A stretch of DNA of 64,000 nt from the NCBI GenBank assembly GCA_036268055.1, contig DATAUW010000013.1:295725-359724 (forward strand). The letters run 5' to 3'. A program made the translations under genes and the position numbers. Source of the DNA: Verrucomicrobiia bacterium (GTDB taxonomy: Bacteria; Verrucomicrobiota; Verrucomicrobiia; Limisphaerales; Pedosphaeraceae). The notes under the pieces were generated by a model. The model did not search any database and was not told the origin of the DNA. It saw nothing but the letters and a program-made list of their open reading frames with translations. This document shows positions 17,618 through 26,643 of this stretch, piece after piece. Positions within the stretch are counted from its first letter, which is position 1, and every line of letters begins with the position of its first letter.

Positions 17618-18757
17618 ATGAATAACCTGCTAGCGCTTTTAATCTGGCTGATCCTGGGGCTGGGGCCGTTTTGCCTGGTCCTCTGGATGGGCTACACCTT
17701 TGTGAGCGCGCGATTGAAACGCCAGGAGCGTTCGCGGCTGTTTTTGAGTTTGCTCGAGACGGGACTGGTGCAGGGGCGCGCGATCGAGCAAACGATTATT
17801 TCCGTCTCCGAAAGCCGGGATAATTCGATGGGCATTCATTTTCATTTGCTCGCGTTCCATCTCAAGGACGGATTGCCGCTTGGGGAAGCGTTAAAAAGAG
17901 TCCCGCAACTTCTGTCGCCACAAATCGCGGAGATATTGCAAACGGGATTGAAGATCGGCGACGTCAGGAAAGTTTTTCCCGCGTGCCGCCAACTGTCCAG
18001 GGATGCCGTATCGCAAACGCGTGGCGCGATCAATTATCTGGTGATGGTGGGGTTCGTCGGATTCCCGGTAAACATTGTGCTGCTGACCATCCTCCAGATT
18101 TATGTGCTGCCACCTTTCGTGTATGTCCTGCAAGAAATGGGCGGGACGCCGCCGACGGTTTTGATATGGTTCATTGTTCACAAGGTATTGATTGGAATCC
18201 TCCAGGGATTGTTGTTCGTGCTCGTCTGGATCGCGGTGCTGATCTATATAGATGGCGCGCGGATGGCTTCGTGGTTGAATAAATGGTGTGGGCCGATCAC
18301 GCATCGCATCATCTACGCACTTCCCTGGCGGAGAAAACGGCTGCAGCGGGATTTTTCCTCGATGCTGGCGATCCTTCTGGATGCCGGAATGCCCGAAGCC
18401 GAAGCGCTCGCGGCTGCCGCGGATTGCACGGCCAATCGGATTTTTCAGGAGCGCGCCCAAGGGGCCATCCACGCATTGCAAAATGGGGCGACGCTTGCCG
18501 ACGCGGTGCAAATGGTGGATGACAGCGGCGAATTCCGCTGGCGATTGACGAATGCCTTGCACGCGCATGACGGATTTTTAAAAGCGATCGCGGGCTGGAA
18601 TGAATCGCTAGATGCGAAGGCGTTTCAACAGGAGCAAGCAACAGCGCAAGCGGTCACCACGGGCATTGTAATGCTCAACGGCGTGATTGTCGGCTGCATT
18701 GTGGTGAGTGTTTTCTCCGTCCTCATTTCAATCATCAATGCAGGGGTGTTATGGTGA
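17618..18757 (+). CDS. GspF-like inner-membrane platform protein 2
   Basis: A 379-residue second T2SF-type protein. Unlike the first copy it has an extra N-terminal membrane segment (NLLALLIWLILGLGPFCLVLW, about residues 3-28). The two cytoplasmic repeats are recognisable (LFLSLLETGLVQGRAIEQTI and FSSMLAILLDAGMPEAEALAAAA), with membrane segments at about 140-165, 180-210 and 350-378. The two GspF-like proteins differ greatly in sequence, so they are ancient paralogues rather than a recent duplication and may form a heteromeric platform. The start of the first pseudopilin gene lies inside its last codons (18751-18757), implying translational coupling. Confidence 0.85.
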   Translation: MNNLLALLIWLILGLGPFCLVLWMGYTFVSARLKRQERSRLFLSLLETGLVQGRAIEQTIISVSESRDNSMGIHFHLLAFHLKDGLPLGEALKRVPQLLSPQIAEILQTGLKIGDVRKVFPACRQLSRDAVSQTRGAINYLVMVGFVGFPVNIVLLTILQIYVLPPFVYVLQEMGGTPPTVLIWFIVHKVLIGILQGLLFVLVWIAVLIYIDGARMASWLNKWCGPITHRIIYALPWRRKRLQRDFSSMLAILLDAGMPEAEALAAAADCTANRIFQERAQGAIHALQNGATLADAVQMVDDSGEFRWRLTNALHAHDGFLKAIAGWNESLDAKAFQQEQATAQAVTTGIVMLNGVIVGCIVVSVFSVLISIINAGVLW

Positions 18758-19113
18758 AATCCAAAACAAGCGGTATGTTGAGCACGGAACTGATGGTCGC
18801 GATGGCCATCCTGATCATGGCGATGATGCCGCTGGCATTTACGTTTGCGCAGGAACAGAAGCTAATGCGCAATTCGTATCGCCGCGCGGTGGCCGTCGAA
18901 CTGGTGGATGGCGAAATGGAAATTCTGCTCGCCGGCGAATGGCATCATTTCAATCCCGGCAGACAAACTTATCAACTCCACGGCGACGCGGTAAAAAGTC
19001 TTCCGCCAGGAAAAACCACGCTCACCATCACTGGCCAACATTTACGCCTTGAGTGGCAGCCGGACAAAAAATCGTCGGGTGGTGAAGTCGTGCGGGAGGC
19101 GGATACGAAATGA
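18751..19113 (+). CDS. Pseudopilin-like protein (GspI-like position)
   Basis: A 120-residue protein with a class III signal peptide: a short basic leader MVKSKTSG, then MLSTELMVAMAILIMAMMPLAFTF. Cleavage after G8 would leave Met at +1 and glutamate at +5, the residue needed for assembly, and a hydrophobic N-terminal helix. The C-terminal part is small and beta-rich (ITGQHLRLEWQPDKK). It is the first of four pilin-like genes and corresponds in position to minor pseudopilin GspI of type II systems. It overlaps both the gspF-like gene upstream (7 bases) and the next gene (4 bases). Confidence 0.82.
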   Translation: MVKSKTSGMLSTELMVAMAILIMAMMPLAFTFAQEQKLMRNSYRRAVAVELVDGEMEILLAGEWHHFNPGRQTYQLHGDAVKSLPPGKTTLTITGQHLRLEWQPDKKSSGGEVVREADTK

Positions 19114-19631
19114 AAACATCGTTGCCAAAGTTTTCACGAGTGACGCGGCGGCGCTTGCAGCTCGGCCTGCTGTTGATGGAGTGCGTGGTTTATATCGGAA
19201 TGTTCGGCCTGATTTCGGCCATTGCGTTCAAGGTCTTTTTCACGTGCTGGGATAATTCCAAGGCGTTCCGGGGAAACGGCGATGACATCGTTGAGACGCT
19301 AAAGGCCGGCGAACGCTGGCGAGCGGATGTGCGCGCGGCGGCGGGGATGCCGCGGACTGAGGTTTCGCCAGAGGGCACGACGCTGCGCATTCCGAGAAAA
19401 TCCGGCGAGGTGGATTACCGGTTTTCTGAGAATGCCGTTTGGCGGCGCGATGGCAGCAGCGAATGGATTCCATTGCTGTCAAAAATAAAATCTTCGCGCA
19501 TGGAGGCAGACCCGCGAAACCAAATCACGGCGTGGCGCTGGCAATTGGAATTGGGCGCCCGGCGGAAAGGCGCGACGGTCATTCCTGATTTTACTTTTGA
19601 AGCTGTGCCGCAAACACCCAAATCACCATGA
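19110..19631 (+). CDS. Pseudopilin-like protein (GspJ-like position)
   Basis: A 173-residue protein with a longer basic leader (MKTSLPKFSRVTRRRLQLG) followed by LLLMECVVYIGMFGLISAIAFKVFF. Cleavage after glycine would place glutamate at +5 (L-L-L-M-E). The downstream helix and the all-beta end (AWRWQLELGARRKGATVIPDFTFEAVP) fit a GspJ-type minor pseudopilin of reduced size. It overlaps its neighbours by four bases on each side (ATGA junctions), so expression is tightly coupled. Assignment to the J position comes from gene order and size, not from recognisable family residues. Confidence 0.8.
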   Translation: MKTSLPKFSRVTRRRLQLGLLLMECVVYIGMFGLISAIAFKVFFTCWDNSKAFRGNGDDIVETLKAGERWRADVRAAAGMPRTEVSPEGTTLRIPRKSGEVDYRFSENAVWRRDGSSEWIPLLSKIKSSRMEADPRNQITAWRWQLELGARRKGATVIPDFTFEAVPQTPKSP

Positions 19632-19870
19632 AACTTTTTTCCAATCCATCAGGCACATCGCGCGCAGAAAGCGGTTCGGCGGTGATGCTGGTGCTGATCA
19701 TGCTGGGCATCATGACAATTTTCGTTGCCGTAAATACTGTTACCATCCGGACGGTTTCTCGCGAACTCAAGTTGCTTGAGAAAAAGCAAGTGCGGCGTTT
19801 GGATAGCGCGGCTTTGCCAAAAACTGCGCCCGCTAATCCTGCGGGGGCAACTCCTTCAACCCATGAATGA
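19628..19870 (+). CDS. Small membrane protein, possible GspK-like pilin without E5
   Basis: An 80-residue protein with a leader ending ESG, then SAVMLVLIMLGIMTIFVAVNTVTI, a single N-terminal hydrophobic helix. The glycine cleavage context fits a prepilin peptidase site, but the +5 residue is leucine rather than glutamate. The GspK/PilX class of tip pseudopilins also lacks E5 and usually begins with a stretch such as GSALLL/GSAVML, which this matches; however the large GspK periplasmic domain is absent. After the helix there is only a charged segment (RELKLLEKKQVRRLD) and a Pro/Ala-rich tail. A relic or a minimal tip protein are both possible. Confidence 0.65.
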   Translation: MKLFSNPSGTSRAESGSAVMLVLIMLGIMTIFVAVNTVTIRTVSRELKLLEKKQVRRLDSAALPKTAPANPAGATPSTHE

Positions 19871-20162
19871 CAACCCCATTGGACTCAGCGCGAAGGAAGG
19901 CATCAAGGCCATTGAACATTCGATGCGTTGTTTTTCCTTCGGGCTGGCGAGCTTGATTCCGGTGATTGGTTTCGTGCTCGCATTCGTCGCGTTCTCGAAC
20001 TTTCGCTCGGCGCGCGCAATCAGCCGCGGCCAATGGAATCCGGGTGGGCTATTGCTGATGCGAGGCATTCTTCTGGCGACGATTGGCCTGGCGATTTCCT
20101 CGCTGATTTTTGTGTTTGTCTTTGCCGCCGTCTTTCAACTGTTGCCGGGGCAATATCATTAA
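19863..20162 (+). CDS. Two-helix membrane protein (DUF4190-like)
   Basis: A 99-residue protein starting at the ATG at 19863, inside the end of the preceding gene; the frame is open from 19776, but that part overlaps the previous gene. Two hydrophobic segments are clear (about residues 25-48, FGLASLIPVIGFVLAFVAFSNF, and 66-92, LLMRGILLATIGLAISSLIFVFVFAAVF), separated by a basic loop. The arrangement is like DUF4190-type small membrane proteins. The coupling to the pilin-like genes on both sides (ATGAATGA and TAATG junctions) suggests it belongs to the same machine, perhaps as a membrane accessory. Function unknown. Confidence 0.7.
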   Translation: MNDNPIGLSAKEGIKAIEHSMRCFSFGLASLIPVIGFVLAFVAFSNFRSARAISRGQWNPGGLLLMRGILLATIGLAISSLIFVFVFAAVFQLLPGQYH

Positions 20163-20323
20163 TGATTCGGCGTTCCATGAAACGATTCATTCAACGCAAA
20201 GCCGGGGCGAGCTTGTTGGAATTGCTGTGCGTCATCGCGATCATCGCGATTCTCAGCTCGTTTTATTTGCCAACAATCGCGCGCGCGTTCTTGCGCGTCA
20301 AAAAATTTCTCGCCGGTTGGTGA
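20162..20323 (+). CDS. Tiny type IV prepilin-like protein, 53 residues
   Basis: A very short gene whose ATG shares its first base with the stop of the preceding gene (TAATG). The protein has a basic leader (MIRRSMKRFIQRKAG) and a classical prepilin N-terminus ASLLELLCVIAIIAILSSFYLPTIARAF. Cleavage after G15 leaves alanine at +1 and glutamate at +5. It then ends after about 38 mature residues (FLRVKKFLAGW), so there is only the N-terminal helix and no globular head. That could make it a headless pseudopilin, or a truncated major pilin gene. It is the last gene of the operon and ends in a hairpin. Confidence 0.72.
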   Translation: MIRRSMKRFIQRKAGASLLELLCVIAIIAILSSFYLPTIARAFLRVKKFLAGW

Positions 20324-20349
20324 CGGTGCCGCCGCAAGGCAGCACCGTC
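20322..20349. terminator. GCAA-loop hairpin between convergent pilin operon and Ig/VWA gene
   Basis: Arms GACGGTGC (20322-20329) and GCACCGTC (20342-20349) enclose an inner GCC/GGC stem with a GCAA (GNRA) tetraloop. It begins inside the pilin stop codon and sits 10 bases from the end of the leftward Ig/VWA gene, so it can serve both transcripts. There is no U-tract; it may stabilise 3' ends or cooperate with Rho. Confidence 0.55.
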
Positions 20350-20358
20350 CGGCTAGAA

Positions 20359-23300
20359 TCAAGGATGGTATGACACCGCGACTCGATAATAAAGCGAGCC
20401 GACGCCGCTCAAGTTTCGATTGTCCGGAATAGTTATCAATCCGCCGGTGCCAATGATGCCGTCCAGAAGCGGCGTCCACGCGCCGGGAACCACAGCACTG
20501 TCCACGCGATAGGTTCGCCCGAGTGCCGTCGGGAACGTAAGCATGGGAACACCCGCTTGCGGCGAGACGATGGGCGACAGGAAAAACTTCGCGTTCGGGT
20601 CGAGCGGGTTCAGGCCGGCGATATAGTCCTGCCATACGGGCAAGCCATTGCCATTAACATTGGTGACTTCCAAATCCGTGAGGTTGGTCGCGCCGGGGAA
20701 ATAACTGAGCAGCCACGGCACGGGGGTGCCGAACGGCGGCGTCGGCGGATAATTCGTGATGAAGTTCATGCCATTGGTGAGATTGAAGGTCTGGCCGTTG
20801 GGCGGCAGGTTGGAGTAAATCGTGTTGTCCACGTCGAATTCAGAAAACGCCAGGCTCGCATTGGTGACGGCCTCGGGATTGAATTGAAACGATACGAGAT
20901 CGCCCATGATGCCGTACGGCAGGCTGGTCGAGGGATCGTTGGTGTTCGGGCTGGCGATGGTCAGCCATTCGCCGCCCGCGCCGTCGTTGGTTTGAGATAG
21001 ACTCCATCCGTTTAGCGGGTCTCCAATGTTGGTCGAAAGCAGCGTCGGCACGGTGGGATAATTCGCGCGATAATGGAATTGCAATTCACGCACGAATCGC
21101 GGGACGTAGAAAGCGTGCAAGACAAATTGCGAAGCGTTCGTGAGCGCGTCAGGCACGAGCAACAGCGAACCCATCTTCACATCCCCGGCCCAACTCGTCG
21201 CGACGAAATTTGAAATCGGCGGCACATTCATGTTCGTAAAGGTGATGTTGGTGACGGGCGGCATCATGTTCGTGTCCACGTTGGTCGAGAACGGAACGAA
21301 ATTGAAATCGGTATTGAAATCCGCCGTAGAGCCGCCGATGGAAACGGTGAACATGGGCTGGAAGCCGACGCCGGTGCGTTGAAGCGTCGCCCAACGCAAT
21401 AGGTATTGCGAATTGAGGTCCTTGAGCAGCAGGCCAAATTGTGCCGACAAAGTCGCTCCGGAAAGCGCGCTGTAATAATGGCCGCCCGTGTCCGACGCCA
21501 ATTCCATCAGCACATTGGTGTTCGCATTCGGGCCGAAGCCGACGCAATAAATTTTCACGCCGAGCTTCTTCGCCATTGCGGCGATCACCTGGCCGGTCGT
21601 CATGGTGTTCGTCGGCGAAGCAAACAGGCTCGAATCGTCGTTGCCGTCCGACATGGTGATGAGGTAACGGTCTTCTGTCGGAGTCGCGGCGGTGAACTGC
21701 GCGAGCGCATTCGTGAGAGCATCGTAGAACCGAGTGCCGCCGTAATTACCCTGCACGAAATTGGTTTGGATGCCGTTGATGGCTTCCGCGAGCGCGGCTT
21801 TGTCCGCCGTGAAGTTGGTCACGAGCATCGGCGCGACATAATCGGCGCTGAATTCCACCACGCCGAATTGCGCCATAGGCGGTTCTTCATCAATCAGATT
21901 TTCCACCGATACCTGCATGTTGGAAATCGCGCCCGGGCTCACGAACATGCTGAAGCTGTAATCCAGCACGAACATAGTCTTCAACTGCTTCACGCTCGAA
22001 CTCGAGGTGATGGAGCGATTGACGATGAACGCCGTCTCCGTCGGAATCGGCACCGGGTTGGTTTGAATGATGTCGCCTTCAAAACATTGCACGGTGAGTT
22101 GTTCGGGCGGGCGCACTACGGCGTTGGTCCCGTCCTGCAACGAGAAAGTGAAATCGAGCAGATACGGCACGGAATAATTCGCCGTGACGTTGGCGATGGT
22201 GAGATTCGAGATCTTCGCATAGGAAATCGCGAGCGTGAGCACGTTGGAACCGACGCCGTAGGCATTGGCCGCCAGGATCAGGACTTTGTTCGTGCCGCCC
22301 TCAAACAACGGCCCGCTGATGACGCCGGTGTTCGTGTTCACGGTCAAGCCGAGCGGCAGGCCGATGGCGTTGAACATCGTGGGCGCGTTACTGCCCTTGA
22401 TGGTATAAGTAAAATTGGTCGCGTTCTCCACTCCGGTGGCGGTCAGCGCACTGGTGATGCCCGGAATGTCCGAAGCCAGTTTGAGCGTGAGCACTTTGCT
22501 GTCGGCGCCGTAGGGGTTCGACGCGCCGATCGTGACCAAATATATACCGCTCACAAGTGACGGCCCGGAAATGGTTCCGCTGACCGGGTCGAGATTGATT
22601 CCCGGCGGCAAACCCACCGCGCTAAAGGAAATGGGATTATTGCTGGCGGTGATTTTATAGGTGAAAACTTTTCCCTGCTGGCCGCTGTTGGTCAGCGAAC
22701 TGGTGATGCCCGGCACGCCGCTGACCAGCGTGATTTCGAGATTGGACGAAACCGTGATCGCCGGGTTCGTGGCATAAACGGTCGTGTCAAAAACACCCGA
22801 TACCGTCGGCACGCCGGAGATGAGACCGTTCGTTCCCAAGGTTAGTCCATCCGGCAAACTGTCCACGCCAAACGTAATCGGCGCCGAGCCCGTGGCCGTC
22901 AGTGTGAAATTGAACGCGACGCCTTGCTGTCCCTGGACATTCGTCGCGCTGGTGATCAAGGGAGGAATCAAAACCGTCAAAGTCACCGGTGCGCTCGTGG
23001 CGGTGCCAACCGGATTGGAGAAGACCACGCTATAATTGCCGTCGTCATTCGTCCGTGCATTCTGGATGGTGAGCGTGCTGTTTGTGGAGCCGGAAATACG
23101 GCTGCCGTCGGTCAGCGGCGTATTGCCATCGAACCATTGAAATGTGAACGGCGCGGAACCGCCGGGAACCACGGAGAGGACGGCGGTATTGCTGACGATC
23201 ACCGCCGTATCCACCGGCGGAACACTCACGAACGGCGGCGCATACACATTTACCACGGCGACATGACTCGTGCTCGAACCGAACGCATTGGCCACCACCA

Positions 23301-23892
23301 CATCATAATTGCCGGAATCGGTTGTCAGTGCATTGGCGATGGACAATACATTCGCCGTGGAACCGGTGATGCGTCCGTTATCCGACAAATTGCCGGAATT
23401 CAACCGCCATTGATAATTAATCGGCGTCGCGCCGCTCGCCGTGATGCTCAATACCACATTCGTGCCCGTGATGGCGATCGTGTTGGCGACCGGCTGGACG
23501 ATGACGTGCGCAATGTCGCGAACGATGAGTTGCGAAACCGTGCTGACCGCCTGCAATCCATTCGTGCCGCCAGAACTGTAGGTCACGGCCACAAAATAAT
23601 AGCCGGAATTCGTGGCTTGCGCGCTATTGATCGTGAAAGTCGCATTGGTCGCGCCGGGAATGGAATTAAACGGAGGAAGATCATCGGGCGACATGCGCCA
23701 CGCATAGCCGGTGATGGTCTCGCCGCCGGTCACGGAAGTTTGCGCGAGAAAAGTGATGTTCGTGCCCGCATCAATGGTTGGATTTTGAGGCTGAACGACG
23801 ACGCTGACGGTCGCCTGAGCGAGTTGAACGCCGAAACAAACGATCGCGAGGACAATGGCGAAATACGACAGAAGGGATTTATTGGTTCTCAT
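20359..23892 (-). CDS. Giant exported Ig-like/VWA-domain protein
   Basis: A 1177-residue secreted protein with an N-terminal signal peptide (LLSYFAIVLAIVCFGVQLAQA). In order: three Ig-like domains (about residues 30-310, each with the SGYYFVAV/SGNYDVVV/DGNYSVVF strand), about three He_PIG-like putative Ig domains (about 312-560, marked by repeated LPxGLTLxxxTGxISG motifs), a VWA domain (about 640-830) whose metal-ion site starts at D644 (DYSFSM, DxSxS) and includes GGTRFYDAL and MSDGNDDSS, and a beta-rich C-terminal part ending in the segment LPVWQDYIAGLNPLDPNAKFFL that recurs in verrucomicrobial surface proteins. A role in adhesion or matrix binding is inferred. The frame continues to about base 20359. 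A TATAAA box lies at 23914-23919 on the minus strand. It converges on the pseudopilin operon, which could export it. Confidence 0.9.
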   Translation of the reverse strand: MRTNKSLLSYFAIVLAIVCFGVQLAQATVSVVVQPQNPTIDAGTNITFLAQTSVTGGETITGYAWRMSPDDLPPFNSIPGATNATFTINSAQATNSGYYFVAVTYSSGGTNGLQAVSTVSQLIVRDIAHVIVQPVANTIAITGTNVVLSITASGATPINYQWRLNSGNLSDNGRITGSTANVLSIANALTTDSGNYDVVVANAFGSSTSHVAVVNVYAPPFVSVPPVDTAVIVSNTAVLSVVPGGSAPFTFQWFDGNTPLTDGSRISGSTNSTLTIQNARTNDDGNYSVVFSNPVGTATSAPVTLTVLIPPLITSATNVQGQQGVAFNFTLTATGSAPITFGVDSLPDGLTLGTNGLISGVPTVSGVFDTTVYATNPAITVSSNLEITLVSGVPGITSSLTNSGQQGKVFTYKITASNNPISFSAVGLPPGINLDPVSGTISGPSLVSGIYLVTIGASNPYGADSKVLTLKLASDIPGITSALTATGVENATNFTYTIKGSNAPTMFNAIGLPLGLTVNTNTGVISGPLFEGGTNKVLILAANAYGVGSNVLTLAISYAKISNLTIANVTANYSVPYLLDFTFSLQDGTNAVVRPPEQLTVQCFEGDIIQTNPVPIPTETAFIVNRSITSSSSVKQLKTMFVLDYSFSMFVSPGAISNMQVSVENLIDEEPPMAQFGVVEFSADYVAPMLVTNFTADKAALAEAINGIQTNFVQGNYGGTRFYDALTNALAQFTAATPTEDRYLITMSDGNDDSSLFASPTNTMTTGQVIAAMAKKLGVKIYCVGFGPNANTNVLMELASDTGGHYYSALSGATLSAQFGLLLKDLNSQYLLRWATLQRTGVGFQPMFTVSIGGSTADFNTDFNFVPFSTNVDTNMMPPVTNITFTNMNVPPISNFVATSWAGDVKMGSLLLVPDALTNASQFVLHAFYVPRFVRELQFHYRANYPTVPTLLSTNIGDPLNGWSLSQTNDGAGGEWLTIASPNTNDPSTSLPYGIMGDLVSFQFNPEAVTNASLAFSEFDVDNTIYSNLPPNGQTFNLTNGMNFITNYPPTPPFGTPVPWLLSYFPGATNLTDLEVTNVNGNGLPVWQDYIAGLNPLDPNAKFFLSPIVSPQAGVPMLTFPTALGRTYRVDSAVVPGAWTPLLDGIIGTGGLITIPDNRNLSGVGSLYYRVAVSYHP

Positions 23893-24361
23893 ACTGATTA
23901 TTTGGCTTTCTGTTTTATACTCCGGCTTTCGTGCTCACAATGTGCGTTAAAAGGCACACCCCTTGAGGAGTCTGGCACGCTGGTCGAAGAATGGGCGGAT
24001 ATTATCGGGTCATCGTGAAGACGGCAATACTTACCTTGTAGATTAGCTTTTTTTCATTACGGCAACTGGTTCCCGGCCACCTTAATTTTATTATGCCCCC
24101 GGCTGAGTACGTTGCCGATGTGTTTGGTTTTGGAGACGGGTGGAATAAGAGCAATCGGCTGGCGAATTGTCAACGCCGGAAAATTAACTGGGTTTTGTAG
24201 GGGCGAGATTAGCCAGCGTCGAACACTCCCACCTAAGCCCAATAGAAACCAATGTACTCCACCCCTCATCTCAATAAATATCCAGGCGAAGCCAGCGGGC
24301 GCCTCACCAGATGAACTTGATTTTTTGCGAATTCGCGACGATTCTCGCATCCAAATATTAT
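23893..24361. other. Intergenic region, 469 bases, no supported gene
   Basis: Divergent region between the Ig/VWA gene and cysS. It is AT-richer than its surroundings, with a T-run at 24048-24055. Open frames on either strand (24057-24350 minus, 24112-24381 plus) show no recognisable domain. It must hold promoters for both genes, but no unambiguous -35/-10 pair was found for cysS. Confidence 0.5.
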
Positions 24362-25768
<1,407 letters not shown>

Positions 25769-25841
25769 ACATCCCCGAAGCACAAAACTATTTCTCGTCA
25801 AAACGAAAGTTCCGCTTTAGTTTGAGCCCGAGCAAATTTGT

Positions 25842-26612
25842 ATGTTTTTGAAAGTCGTCCTCATTTTCGCGGCCTCGATTTCCATCGCGACTGCCGCCAC
25901 CGGGCCGCTCGAATGGGAATCGCCAAGCCAAACGAATCATGCGAAGGCGGACGATGTCACCGCGCGCTTCGTCTTCAAAGTCCGCAATATTTCCAAACAC
26001 GAAGTCGTCATAGAAGACCTCAAAACGTCCTGTGGCTGCACGATCGCGCAGTTACCGACTCATCCCTGGCGAATCGCGCCGAAGGAATCCACGCAGTTTG
26101 AGGCGATTGTGGATTTGCGCGGCAAGTATGGCGATTTGTTCAAGGAAATAGACGTCATCTCCACCAATGCGCCGGCCAAGCTGAATTTGGAAGTGGACAT
26201 CGCGCTGGGCACAAACACGCTCTCGACGGAAATGCAAAATCGCCTTTGGGGCCAGCAACTCGCCGCGGTGGACCGGCAGGCGGTGTTCAAGAAAAACTGC
26301 GTCCTCTGCCATCTCACCCCCGCGTTCGGCAAATCGGGCGAACCGCTGTTTCACGCCACCTGCGGCATCTGCCACGAAGCCGAGCATCGCGCGACGATGG
26401 TTCCCGACCTCAGCTCGCTTCACACGGAAATCGGCACCAACTATTGGCGCGAATGGATCACCAACGGCAAGCCCGGCACACTCATGCCTGCGTTCACCGC
26501 CACCCAGGGCGGCCCGCTCAGCGATGCGCAAATCAATTCGCTCGTCAAATATCTCACCAAGGCGTTTCCGCGTCCCCTAAAAAAATCTGACGTTTCTGCT
26601 TCCGCGAAGTAG
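25842..26612 (+). CDS. DUF1573 domain fused to di-heme cytochrome c tail
   Basis: A 256-residue exported protein. After a signal peptide (LKVVLIFAASISIATA) comes a DUF1573 domain (about residues 22-125) with the usual pattern VFKVRNISKHEVVIEDLKTSCGCTIA, C64 and C66 being the family CGC pair. The C-terminal region (about 140-245) carries two heme c motifs, C153-V-L-C156-H157 and C174-G-I-C177-H178, only 16 residues apart, then a methionine-bearing loop KPGTLMPAFTATQGGPLSDAQINSLVKYL typical of mono-heme cytochrome c. The two closely spaced motifs make it unusual. It probably carries electrons in the periplasm. The thymidylate kinase gene follows after 31 bases. Confidence 0.88.
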   Translation: MFLKVVLIFAASISIATAATGPLEWESPSQTNHAKADDVTARFVFKVRNISKHEVVIEDLKTSCGCTIAQLPTHPWRIAPKESTQFEAIVDLRGKYGDLFKEIDVISTNAPAKLNLEVDIALGTNTLSTEMQNRLWGQQLAAVDRQAVFKKNCVLCHLTPAFGKSGEPLFHATCGICHEAEHRATMVPDLSSLHTEIGTNYWREWITNGKPGTLMPAFTATQGGPLSDAQINSLVKYLTKAFPRPLKKSDVSASAK

Positions 26613-26643
26613 CGCAGTTGATTACTTTCGCACGCACAAAAGA

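Noticed and set aside
21406..22560. 384-codon plus-strand frame opposite the Ig/VWA gene (also 22924-24018)
   Set aside because: The translation is Arg/His-rich without domains, which is typical of the shadow of a repetitive Thr/Asn-rich coding strand.
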